Of a stretch of DNA of 64,000 nucleotides, positions 36,303 through 44,022 are shown piece after piece (the stretch's first letter is position 1; every line of letters starts with the position of its first letter). The DNA lies in the NCBI GenBank assembly GCA_038236865.1, contig JBBRZI010000001.1:1-64000 (forward strand), read 5' to 3'. The notes below the pieces were generated by a model, which saw nothing but the letters and a program-made list of their open reading frames with translations, was not told where the DNA came from and made no database searches. The translations under genes were made by a program, and so were the position numbers. This stretch comes from UBA4729 sp038236865. GTDB lineage: Bacteria; Patescibacteriota; Saccharimonadia; Saccharimonadales; UBA4665.

Positions 36303-37240
36303 GAGTCAGTGAACTTATCCATGTCGAAGATCCTTGGCACAGCCGACTGCGCTGGCTGGCGGTGTTCGTCGTATTGTTCGTGGGCATCGTGTTCGCTTCG
36401 TTCGTGGCCCTCGATCGTATTCGGACCTACTCGCTGCCCACGGGCGGTATCCAGCTCAGCACGCGGTATACGCAGTACTTAGTCGGAGAACCGGTCAGCC
36501 TCACAATCAAAAACGGTTTTAATAGCCCGATATCGATCATTACCAGCTGTCCATCCGGACCATTCGCGGTCTATCGATCGGTAAATAATAAATGGGTACG
36601 TATTCATGACACGATTTCGGCGACAAATTGCTCCGCTCTGCCGGGAACGTTGCAGCTACCGGCCGCCGGATCGTCAACGCTGTCGTTAAGCGATTGGTCG
36701 CAGCTGTTTGCGACTGCCGGCAGTTACCGGATCGCGTTACACGTCCAGTATACCAATGCCTTACCGTATGTTGATTTTGAGGTCATGACGCCACCAGCGC
36801 CTTACGTCGCTAAAGCGCCTGTACCAACCCCTGTTCAGTCGCCGCAGATAGCAAGTACTCCCAGGAGCGGCACTACGACGCAGTCAACTCCGCTACCGAC
36901 CAGCCCAAGCTCGACACCGACACCGGCATCGACCCCGACACCCTCCACGTCAAGACCGCCGCAGACAATCACGCTGTACGTCAATTCGGCTGGTAATTAT
37001 TTGACCACAAACATCAGCATGTACGTTGGGGACACGCTTAAGATTATGTACCAAGCACCGTACGGTGATGAAGTAATTACCAGTTTTAGCCCGATCGCCG
37101 GTACGACCACGACCATCGGCTCGATGAAAGTGGATTCGGAATTCAGGAGTACCAGCCGCGTCTTATCGTCAGCCGGGCATTGGACCTTCAAGGCCGTTGA
37201 CCATAATGGGAATAGCGGTAGCCTGGTAGTATTACCCTAG
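36299..37240 (+). CDS. Membrane-anchored two-domain extracytoplasmic protein (cassette 2, gene 4)
   Basis: 313 aa. TM anchor about 20-42, Ig-like beta domain about 48-165 with the same Cys pair as its cassette 1 paralogue (in TSCPSGP and ATNCSAL). A Pro/Thr/Ser linker (about 170-225) leads to an extra C-terminal beta domain (ITLYVNSAGNYLTTNISMY to NSGSLVVLP) that recalls a cupredoxin-like fold but shows no copper ligand set. Start at 36299 by the ATGA overlap. The added domain is the main difference between the two cassettes. Confidence 0.78.
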   Translation: MRVSELIHVEDPWHSRLRWLAVFVVLFVGIVFASFVALDRIRTYSLPTGGIQLSTRYTQYLVGEPVSLTIKNGFNSPISIITSCPSGPFAVYRSVNNKWVRIHDTISATNCSALPGTLQLPAAGSSTLSLSDWSQLFATAGSYRIALHVQYTNALPYVDFEVMTPPAPYVAKAPVPTPVQSPQIASTPRSGTTTQSTPLPTSPSSTPTPASTPTPSTSRPPQTITLYVNSAGNYLTTNISMYVGDTLKIMYQAPYGDEVITSFSPIAGTTTTIGSMKVDSEFRSTSRVLSSAGHWTFKAVDHNGNSGSLVVLP

Positions 37241-37255
37241 CCAGCGTTTTGTGAG

Positions 37256-38209
37256 CTAAGTCACCTGTTTTTGTAGGGCGTGACGGTAGAGCTCATCAAT
37301 CCAATTTGAATGCAGGGCTCGAGCGTCGTTGGCCCAGGACAATGCTGGCGTTTCGGAATCAGGAGCGTAGTAGCCGACGGGAGCAGTCTGACCGGTCGCT
37401 TTATCGCGTTGATATTCTTTGTCGAGATCTGGCCGGTTGTATTCGGGGTGGCCCTGGATGTACAGGTAAGCGCCGCCGGTACCGTTCGGACTGCTAGCCA
37501 GTAGCCAGCCTGCCCGATCGCTGACGGCCAGTAATTCGAGTGCGGCACCGCCCATTGCCTTAACTGGTATGTCGCCCCAGCGTGAGTGAGGTGATTTTAG
37601 GGAGTCGTCTAGCCCGGCAAGTATAGGATTGTTACTGGATCTATCGACGGTGTGTTCAAATACGCCAAATATTTTGCTTTCTCCAAGCTGGCGTTCAAGC
37701 CCGAATAGATGATTGAGAACGAAATGGCCCGCCAAACAGGAGTAAATAGTGGAGCGCACATTACCCCTTGCCCAATCGATGACTGCCGCTAATTGGGCGG
37801 CATATTTGATGTCGTCCAGTGGCAGAAGCTCTGGCGTAGTGTTGCTGGCTGCTCCTCGAAGTTCCAAGTTGTCACCGGTCACAATGAACCCGTCGAGTCC
37901 TTGTTCGGCCACCTCCGAAAAAGCGGTATAACGGCCAAGCACCGCACTGCGGCTGGCGCCGTCAGTTTCTCTATAATCATCATCGAATTTAACGAGTACC
38001 GGTTCGATTTGCAAAACTGTTCGGCTCATATAGCGAAGCCACTGAACTTCGGTTGTTTCCATGGCAGCAGCCGGCATAAGATTTAAAATACCAATCCGAG
38101 CCGGGCGAATATCTTGGTGGCTGGCTGCTTCTTCGGTTAGAACAGCAGCGCCACTTTCTTGCAGCCGGTGGTAGAGGTAGCTATCCCCTTCAGGAACGAT
38201 TATTGGCAT
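37256..38209 (-). CDS. metA: Homoserine O-acyltransferase (MetA family)
   Basis: 317 aa from the ATG at 38209. MetA signatures: RIGILNLMPAAAMETTEVQW (39-58), nucleophile C158 in YSCLAGHF, catalytic His in SPHSRW (H208) and the IQGHPEYNRPDL block. It activates homoserine with a succinyl or acetyl group, the first step of methionine synthesis. No other methionine gene is in the window. The frame is open up to 38485, but TTTACA-N17-TAAAAT ends 7 nt before 38209 and the family N-terminus starts there. It converges with cassette 2, 15 bp apart. Confidence 0.9.
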   Translation of the reverse strand: MPIIVPEGDSYLYHRLQESGAAVLTEEAASHQDIRPARIGILNLMPAAAMETTEVQWLRYMSRTVLQIEPVLVKFDDDYRETDGASRSAVLGRYTAFSEVAEQGLDGFIVTGDNLELRGAASNTTPELLPLDDIKYAAQLAAVIDWARGNVRSTIYSCLAGHFVLNHLFGLERQLGESKIFGVFEHTVDRSSNNPILAGLDDSLKSPHSRWGDIPVKAMGGAALELLAVSDRAGWLLASSPNGTGGAYLYIQGHPEYNRPDLDKEYQRDKATGQTAPVGYYAPDSETPALSWANDARALHSNWIDELYRHALQKQVT

Positions 38210-38216
38210 AAATACT

Positions 38217-38245
38217 ATTTTACGATATTTACCGTAATCTGTAAA
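38217..38245 (-). promoter_or_regulatory. Leaderless promoter of metA-like gene
   Basis: Minus-strand TTTACA (38240-38245), 17-bp spacer, TAAAAT (38217-38222), 7 nt to the ATG. Confidence 0.75.
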
Positions 38246-38620
38246 TGGGTGGGCGAGAACTGCCGGGCGGCAGTCGGCAGGGCCAGAAACCTGCTGCGAT
38301 GTATCGTGCCTGTTGAGGCGGGCTCGCGAAATCTGCCAACTGCGCATATTTGAAATTTTCCATATTAAAAGATGACCCATTCGAGACATTTTCAGTGTAC
38401 GTAGTGGCTGGGGCGGAGGGATGCGCTTCGCTTTTCCACTGCGGCGTGCTCGAAGCAAGCTCCTGCGCGCGTCATATAGCTTCAAGCCGGGAAAACTATA
38501 ATTCTATAAGCAGGTTTTCTCTGTTTCGGCATATACTTCTGCTGATCGCAGAATTATCGCTCCACCGCACCCCAATGCCGTTGGCATGGGGTTCTAGTAG
38601 CCCACAGCCGCTAGCCAAAT
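38246..38620. other. Non-coding stretch with tRNA-Gln 3'-end duplicate
   Basis: About 370 bp without a supported gene. At 38405-38422 lies TGGCTGGGGCGGAGGGAT, identical over 18 bp to the 3' end of the tRNA-Gln gene at 38654-38671. A stem-loop CCCCAATGCC/GGCATGGGG lies near 38573-38592. The 18-bp repeat could be an attachment-site scar or a tRNA fragment. Confidence 0.6.
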
Positions 38621-38649
38621 AAAAATACCTAGGCAAGCTAGGTATTTTT
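38621..38649. terminator. Bidirectional intrinsic terminator of tRNA-Gln
   Basis: Perfect 12-bp stem AAAAATACCTAG/CTAGGTATTTTT around a 5-nt loop, with T-runs on both strands. It begins 4 nt past the CCA end of tRNA-Gln. Confidence 0.9.
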
Positions 38650-38653
38650 ATAT

Positions 38654-38729
38654 GGCTGGGGCGGAGGGATTCGAACCCCCGAAATGCCAGTACCAAAAAC
38701 TGGTGCCTTACCACTTGGCCACGCCCCAT
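38654..38729 (-). tRNA. tRNA-Gln (anticodon TTG)
   Basis: 76 nt with a perfect 7-bp acceptor stem (TGGGGCG/CGCCCCA), including the U1-A72 pair typical of tRNA-Gln. Discriminator G and CCA are encoded. The anticodon arm CCAGT-TTTTGGT-ACTGG gives TTG (reads CAA/CAG), and the T-loop is TTCGAAT. A -10 TATAAT lies at 38769-38774, about 40 nt upstream. Confidence 0.97.
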
Positions 38730-38794
38730 TGATTAGAAGATCGTCACGGACTGTAACGAACTCGAGGCATTATAGCGAAAATTAGCTAGTAGGG

Positions 38795-39568
38795 CTAGTA
38801 GCTCTCACCACCCGAGACGTTAAAAAACTCCTCGAGGGTGCTGACGCCCTTGGTGTGCATTTCTTGACTCAGCTCGGTGCCGACGTAGCGAACGTGCCAG
38901 GGTTCGTAGGTGTAGCCGGTTACTGTTTGCTTGTCGATCGGGTAGCGAACAATGAAGCCGAAGCGGTAGCTATTGCTAGCGAGCCACTGGCCTTCCAAGG
39001 TTGCTGCGTAGCACTGCTCGATGTCGCAGCGCGGGTTACTAGTGCCGCCGAGGTCAACTGCCAGGCCAGTCTGGTGTTCGCTATAGCCCGGACGGGCACT
39101 CTGGGAGTCGGCGACGGCTTGGCCCTGCTGAGTAACGTATCGATTGTAGAGGCTCCCCTGGTAGCTGTAGGAACGATAGCCACTTTGCAGGTTTAGGTTA
39201 ATTCCTACAACTTTGGCGTCTGCAATCATAGTTTGCAAGGCTGTGGCCATATCACTCCGGACGTACTTTTCGGAGCTGGTGATATTGGCACGTAACGGGA
39301 TAGTTGGCACTACCAGATTGCTCGGAGCGTAGTTGGTGGGGCTTAATGCGTGCTGCTTGTTGGTGATCACCCACAGACTGGCTGGGTCGCTTGTTGAGTA
39401 GAGGGCGGCGTTAAAGCTGACTGGTATAGTGGGCGCTGGTTGCGGTGACACCTTAACGGGAGACGGCAAACTTGGTTTGGGGGCGCTGACACGACTAGGG
39501 TGGCCGAAGAGGTAGGCGCCGATCAGAATACTTGCAACCAAGCTGATGACTAGTAGATATTTTTTCAT
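38795..39568 (-). CDS. VanY-type D-Ala-D-Ala carboxypeptidase (M15B)
   Basis: 257 aa from the ATG at 39568, which begins a TM or signal anchor (KKYLLVISLVASILIGAYLF). A Pro-rich linker follows, then the M15 peptidase domain: SGYRSYSYQGSLYNRY, zinc motif SEHQTGLAVDLGG (HxxxxxxD) and EPWHVRYVG with the third ligand. It trims the terminal D-Ala of peptidoglycan outside the membrane. TACAAT (39582-39587) lies 13 nt upstream. Confidence 0.92.
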   Translation of the reverse strand: MKKYLLVISLVASILIGAYLFGHPSRVSAPKPSLPSPVKVSPQPAPTIPVSFNAALYSTSDPASLWVITNKQHALSPTNYAPSNLVVPTIPLRANITSSEKYVRSDMATALQTMIADAKVVGINLNLQSGYRSYSYQGSLYNRYVTQQGQAVADSQSARPGYSEHQTGLAVDLGGTSNPRCDIEQCYAATLEGQWLASNSYRFGFIVRYPIDKQTVTGYTYEPWHVRYVGTELSQEMHTKGVSTLEEFFNVSGGESY

Positions 39569-39653
39569 AATTACAGCTCTCATTGTACAGCATACCAGCG
39601 CCGATAACTGGCTAAAGCTGTCAAAATTTGGTACAGTTTCAAGTAACTTTGGT

Positions 39654-40586
39654 ATGAGTAAAGCAATTGTAACTAGTCTGGCCGAGTACGTCGCGCCCTT
39701 AAACATTAACGGCTTAGAAGGTCGTGTGTTGCGCTTGCCGGCGCCCAAAAATCGAAAACGTGAAATCCTGTTGCTGTACGGCAGTCACGCGAACCTTGAA
39801 CGCATGTTTGGTCTGGCCGAGGAATTTAATAAGTTTGGGGCTGTTACCCTGCCCGATCTGCCTGGCTTTGGTGGCATGGACAGCCTGTACAGTATTGGCC
39901 GTAAGCCCGATATTGATACCATGGCTGATTATCTAGCGTCATTCGTGAAGATGCGCTACAAGCGCCGCCGGTTTACGATTATCGGCATGTCGTATGGCTT
40001 CATTGTGGCTACCCGCATGCTGCAGCGCTACCCCGCCCTCGCTAAAAACGTCGAATTTATCGTCAGTATTGTCGGATTTGCGCATAAAGATGATTTTAAA
40101 ATTCCCAAGCGTACTTTCTTTTGGATGAAGTTTGGCACGTCTATCTTGCAGCATCGACTGCCGTGTCTTGTCGCTCAAGTAGCTCTCAAGGGGCCAACGA
40201 TTCGCGCCGCCTATAACCTCGTGGCCGACCGTCACGCCAAAATGAAAGATGCCGATGAGCTAGAGCGTCAGCGCCGGATCGACTTTGAGATCGTGCTTTG
40301 GAAGTGCAATGATCTACGGACGTATTTTTACACGGCCCATAGCATGTTCCACCTGGATTTATGCGACAAACAAGCAACGGTGCCGGTCTATCATGTCGCC
40401 GTATCGAGTGACCAGTATTTCGATAATACAATTGTTGAGCAGCACCTCGCCATTATCTATCCGATCGTGCACGTCATCCCGGTGACATTGACGGCTCATA
40501 TGCCGACTATCGTTGCTACTGCCAAAGACGCCGCGCCGTTTATCCCCCGTAAACTACGCACAATCTTAGCTCGGGCGGTGAAATGA
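39654..40586 (+). CDS. Alpha/beta hydrolase
   Basis: 310 aa from the ATG at 39654. Alpha/beta fold with oxyanion region LLLYGSHAN, nucleophile elbow IIGMSYGFI (Ser in GxSxG), likely acid in VSSDQYFDNT and His in LTAHMPT. Substrate unknown. Two glycosyltransferase genes follow closely (13 nt), so an envelope lipid or glycan substrate is plausible. An upstream start at 39546 would overlap the divergent peptidase promoter and is not favoured. Confidence 0.78.
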   Translation: MSKAIVTSLAEYVAPLNINGLEGRVLRLPAPKNRKREILLLYGSHANLERMFGLAEEFNKFGAVTLPDLPGFGGMDSLYSIGRKPDIDTMADYLASFVKMRYKRRRFTIIGMSYGFIVATRMLQRYPALAKNVEFIVSIVGFAHKDDFKIPKRTFFWMKFGTSILQHRLPCLVAQVALKGPTIRAAYNLVADRHAKMKDADELERQRRIDFEIVLWKCNDLRTYFYTAHSMFHLDLCDKQATVPVYHVAVSSDQYFDNTIVEQHLAIIYPIVHVIPVTLTAHMPTIVATAKDAAPFIPRKLRTILARAVK

Positions 40587-40599
40587 TATACTTATGGGA

Positions 40600-41745
40600 A
40601 TGAAAATTGGAATCGTCTGTCCGTACAACATCCTCAAAGACGGAGGTGTCCAGGAACACGTCAAGGCGTTGCTGGCTGAATTACTGGCGCGCGGTTACGA
40701 AGCCAAGATCATCACACCGCTGCCCCGCGACTTTCGTGAAGTGCCGGATTTACCCAATACCATCTTTGTTGGTACCTCGACTGATTTTCATTCACCAACC
40801 CACACCAGTGCGCAAGTTTCGGCGATCGCTGATACTGACACCATCGATAAGGTTCTGACGGACGAACAGTTTGATATTTTGCACTTTCACGAACCGTGGA
40901 TACCGATGTTAAGCCGGCAGATTCTGCAACGGTCCACCAGTATTAATGTGGCCACCTTCCACGCGAAGATCCCCGAGACGCTGATGAGTCGAACGGTTAT
41001 TCGTGTGGTTACGCCCTATATGAAATCGTGCCTCAAATACATTCACGAATATACGGCTGTTTCGAGCTCGGCGGCCGAATACGTCGGCGGCCTCACCGAT
41101 GAACCAATCACCATTATTCCCAATGGTATAGACCTCGACCACTACAAGTTTCATAAGAAGGCCGCCTTGCCCGACGATCAAGCCAAAATGATTCTGTTCA
41201 TTGGGCGCCTGGAGCGCCGCAAGGGCGTCAAGTACTTGCTCCACGCGTACCAAGTGCTGACTCGGGAGAATCCTAATCTTAAATTAGTTATTGCCGGCGA
41301 TGGACCGGATCGCGAAAAGCTGATGCTGCTGGCCGAAGACCTTAGATTGCCGAATGTTACATTTTTGGGCTATATTTCTGATGAACTCAAGATGCAACTA
41401 CTGCACGACGCCTCTGTATTTTGCTCGCCCGCCATCTTTGGTGAGAGTTTTGGCATCGTGTTGTTAGAAGCAATGGCGACCGGCACTGTCGTTGTGGCCG
41501 GTAACAATTCGGGTTACACCGATGTCATGCAAGGCGTCGGGGCTGTATCGATTATTAATCCACACGACAGCGTGGAATTTGCCCGCCGCCTCGAAACGCT
41601 GCTGTACGAACCTGCTCTATGTACGCTCTGGCAAAAATGGGCGACCAAGTACGTCAAACAATTTAGTTATGCGAATATCGTCGATCGCTATGAAGAGCTG
41701 TATGCCGACGCCTTGAGCCGCGATCATGACGTATCAGCCGACTAA
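40600..41745 (+). CDS. GT4 glycosyltransferase, PimA-like
   Basis: 381 aa GT-B enzyme. N-terminal MKIGIVCPYNILKDGGVQEH, middle IPNGIDLDHYKF, donor domain LFIGRLERRKGVKYLL and the EX7E motif GESFGIVLLEAMATG. Similar to phosphatidylinositol mannosyltransferase-type GT4 enzymes that add sugars to membrane lipids. The ATG at 40600 is chosen over 40594 because TATACT (40587-40592) ends 7 nt before it. Overlaps the next GT4 gene by 20 nt. Confidence 0.88.
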   Translation: MKIGIVCPYNILKDGGVQEHVKALLAELLARGYEAKIITPLPRDFREVPDLPNTIFVGTSTDFHSPTHTSAQVSAIADTDTIDKVLTDEQFDILHFHEPWIPMLSRQILQRSTSINVATFHAKIPETLMSRTVIRVVTPYMKSCLKYIHEYTAVSSSAAEYVGGLTDEPITIIPNGIDLDHYKFHKKAALPDDQAKMILFIGRLERRKGVKYLLHAYQVLTRENPNLKLVIAGDGPDREKLMLLAEDLRLPNVTFLGYISDELKMQLLHDASVFCSPAIFGESFGIVLLEAMATGTVVVAGNNSGYTDVMQGVGAVSIINPHDSVEFARRLETLLYEPALCTLWQKWATKYVKQFSYANIVDRYEELYADALSRDHDVSAD

Positions 41746-42880
41746 TCTCAAAATTGGCTTAGTGCTCGACGATTCGCTCGATAAGCCCGATGGTGTACAA
41801 CAGTATGTGCTTGGTATCGGCGCTTGGCTCAGCGCCCAGGGCCACGAAGTGCACTATTTGGTCGGTCAAACTGCCCGTCAGGACATTCCGCACGTTCATA
41901 GCCTGAGCCGTAACCTCAAGGTTACGTTTAACGGCAATCGCCTGTCCATCCCCTTGCCGGCTAGCCGCCGCCGCCTCAAAGCCTTGTTGGACCGTGAGCA
42001 ATACGATGTATTACATATCCAAACCCCCTACAGTCCCTGGCTGGCCCACCGCTTAATACTCGCCGCCGGGCCGCGCACGGCCGTTTTTGGAACATTTCAC
42101 ATCGTGGCGTATTCCAGGTTCGTCCAGCTGGCGACGCGGGTCTTAGCTGTCTGGACCCGGCGCTCCAGTCGGCGGTTTGACACAATGTTCAGCGTCTCGA
42201 GCGCCGCCCAAGCTTACGCCCAAGCCACCTATGGCCTGTCGAGTACGGTGCTACCCAATGTAGTTGATTATGCTCGCTTTCATACAGCCGCGCCGCTCCA
42301 GCCGGGCCGGGCTGGGCTGCAGATCTTGTTTTTGGGCCGGCTGGTGCCGCGCAAGGGTTGCCAGGTGCTGTTAGCAGCGATTGCGGAGTTAGTGGCGACG
42401 CGGCCAACGCTACCGGCCTTTAACGTCATGATCTGCGGTAAGGGCCCGCTCCTAGCCAGTCTGAAAGACTATGCGCGCACGTCGGGGATAGCTGACCGAG
42501 TTGAATTCGTCGGTTTTGTCAGCGAAGCCGCTAAGCCAAGCTACTATGCATCAGCCGATATCGCGGTGTTCCCCAGTTCGGGCGGTGAAAGCTTTGGCAT
42601 CGTGCTGATAGAGGCCATGGCCAGCGGTCAGGCAGCCGTGTTGGCCGGCGACAACAGCGGCTACCGCTCGGTGATGTCTGACCAGCCCGAGCTATTGTTT
42701 AATCCTAAAGATGTCCACGCCCTGGCCACTAAGTTAGAAAGCTATATGACCAAAGCACCGCTGCGGCAAGCCGCGGCCGCCTGGGGTGAACACTATAGCC
42801 AGCAGTTTGATACGACCGTCGTCGGCACGCAATTGGTAGCCAGCTACACATTGGCATTGCAGAAACGGCGCACTCCATAG
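41726..42880 (+). CDS. GT4 glycosyltransferase, second of pair
   Basis: 384 aa, paralogous to its upstream neighbour: DDSLDKPDGVQQYVLGI, VLPNVVDYARF, FLGRLVPRKGCQVLL and GESFGIVLIEAMASG. The tandem, overlapping arrangement suggests successive sugar additions to one acceptor, probably a glycolipid. Confidence 0.88.
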   Translation: MTYQPTNLKIGLVLDDSLDKPDGVQQYVLGIGAWLSAQGHEVHYLVGQTARQDIPHVHSLSRNLKVTFNGNRLSIPLPASRRRLKALLDREQYDVLHIQTPYSPWLAHRLILAAGPRTAVFGTFHIVAYSRFVQLATRVLAVWTRRSSRRFDTMFSVSSAAQAYAQATYGLSSTVLPNVVDYARFHTAAPLQPGRAGLQILFLGRLVPRKGCQVLLAAIAELVATRPTLPAFNVMICGKGPLLASLKDYARTSGIADRVEFVGFVSEAAKPSYYASADIAVFPSSGGESFGIVLIEAMASGQAAVLAGDNSGYRSVMSDQPELLFNPKDVHALATKLESYMTKAPLRQAAAAWGEHYSQQFDTTVVGTQLVASYTLALQKRRTP

Positions 42881-42885
42881 ATAAT
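42857..42885 (+). promoter_or_regulatory. Leaderless promoter of AI-2E-family gene
   Basis: TTGCAG (42857-42862), 17-bp spacer, GATAAT (42880-42885), 6 nt to the ATG. It lies inside the end of the GT4 gene. Confidence 0.65.
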
Positions 42886-42891
42886 AGGGGT

Positions 42892-44022
42892 ATGTTCCGC
42901 ATTACCCGTCCTTCCGACCCCTCCGAAGTCGCCATTACCATATCCGTTAAAACCTTCGCCAAAGTTATTGCTATGGTCGTAGGTACCATCGTGCTCCTAC
43001 TGGCAGTGAAGCGCGCCTCACACGCCTTGCTGTTGATATTCTTTGCCTTTTTTCTAGCCCTCGCCCTGAACGCCCCTGTGAATTGGGTCAGTCAAAGACT
43101 GCCTGGCAAACGACGCGGCAGCCGCGCGCTGGCCACCTCATTGTCGTTCTTGCTAGTAGTGGTGCTACTCGGTGCCTTTTTAGGCAGTTTAGTACCGCCG
43201 CTGGCCCGTCAAACCCAAAGCCTCATCAGCGCCGCTCCCCATCTGGTGCAGGACTTCGGCAACCAAGACAGTCAAGCTGGTCGGCTTGTCCGCCGCTACC
43301 ACCTGCAGAACGAGATCACGAGCGTTTCAGATCAATTGTCGGCCCGACTCAAGAGCGCCGGCGGCAGCGCTTTTTCGACAGTCCAAAAAATCAGTGGTAG
43401 CGTCTTTGCTTTAGTCACCATTTTGGTCCTGACATTTATGATGTTGGTGGAAGGTCCGGCTTGGTTGCTGTTTCTGCGTGACCTCATTCCGGATCGCCGC
43501 CACCGACTGGCCGACCGATTGGCCCACGATATGTATGATGTCATCAAAGGCTTCGTCAATGGTCAAGTCACGCTGGCGGCTTTGGCGGCCGTCTTAATCT
43601 CACCGGCTTTGTTCATCTTGCACGTCAGCTACCCGGTGGCCTTGATCGTCATCATCTTTATCTGTGGATTGATTCCGATGGTTGGTCACACGATCGGCGC
43701 TATCATCGTGACCTTCGTGGCGATGTTTCATTCGACCAGTGCGGCCCTCATCATCCTGGCCTACTATATTCTCTACCAACAAATCGAGAACTACACGATT
43801 CAGCCCCGTATCCAAGCTAACTCAACCAACATGTCGCCGTTACTCGTCTTCGTGGCGGTCGTTATCGGTGTCAGTTTTGGCGGCCTGTTCGGCGCCCTGA
43901 TTGCTATCCCGTTTGCCGGCTGCGTGCGCATCGTGGTGCTAGAGTACTTACGCAATCAAAAGACCATCGATGGTCCTTACATTCGCGAAGCCATCAAAGA
44001 AGCTACAATCGATACCAAATAG
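42892..44022 (+). CDS. AI-2E family transporter
   Basis: 376 aa with about eight TM helices in the PF01594 pattern: paired N-terminal helices (IVLLLAVKRASHALLLIFFA, FFLALALNAPVNWV), a cytoplasmic or outer helical domain (about 90-165), and a C-terminal set containing GLIPMVGHTIGAI and YYILYQQIENYTIQPRI. Members include TqsA-like exporters and Na+/H+ antiporters; substrate unknown. Its end overlaps cysS on the other strand by 20 bp. Confidence 0.88.
   Translation: MFRITRPSDPSEVAITISVKTFAKVIAMVVGTIVLLLAVKRASHALLLIFFAFFLALALNAPVNWVSQRLPGKRRGSRALATSLSFLLVVVLLGAFLGSLVPPLARQTQSLISAAPHLVQDFGNQDSQAGRLVRRYHLQNEITSVSDQLSARLKSAGGSAFSTVQKISGSVFALVTILVLTFMMLVEGPAWLLFLRDLIPDRRHRLADRLAHDMYDVIKGFVNGQVTLAALAAVLISPALFILHVSYPVALIVIIFICGLIPMVGHTIGAIIVTFVAMFHSTSAALIILAYYILYQQIENYTIQPRIQANSTNMSPLLVFVAVVIGVSFGGLFGALIAIPFAGCVRIVVLEYLRNQKTIDGPYIREAIKEATIDTK

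Noticed and set aside
38405..38480. Possible second tRNA gene
   Set aside because: Only the 3' acceptor/T-stem portion matches tRNA-Gln; no T-loop, anticodon or D arm can be formed.
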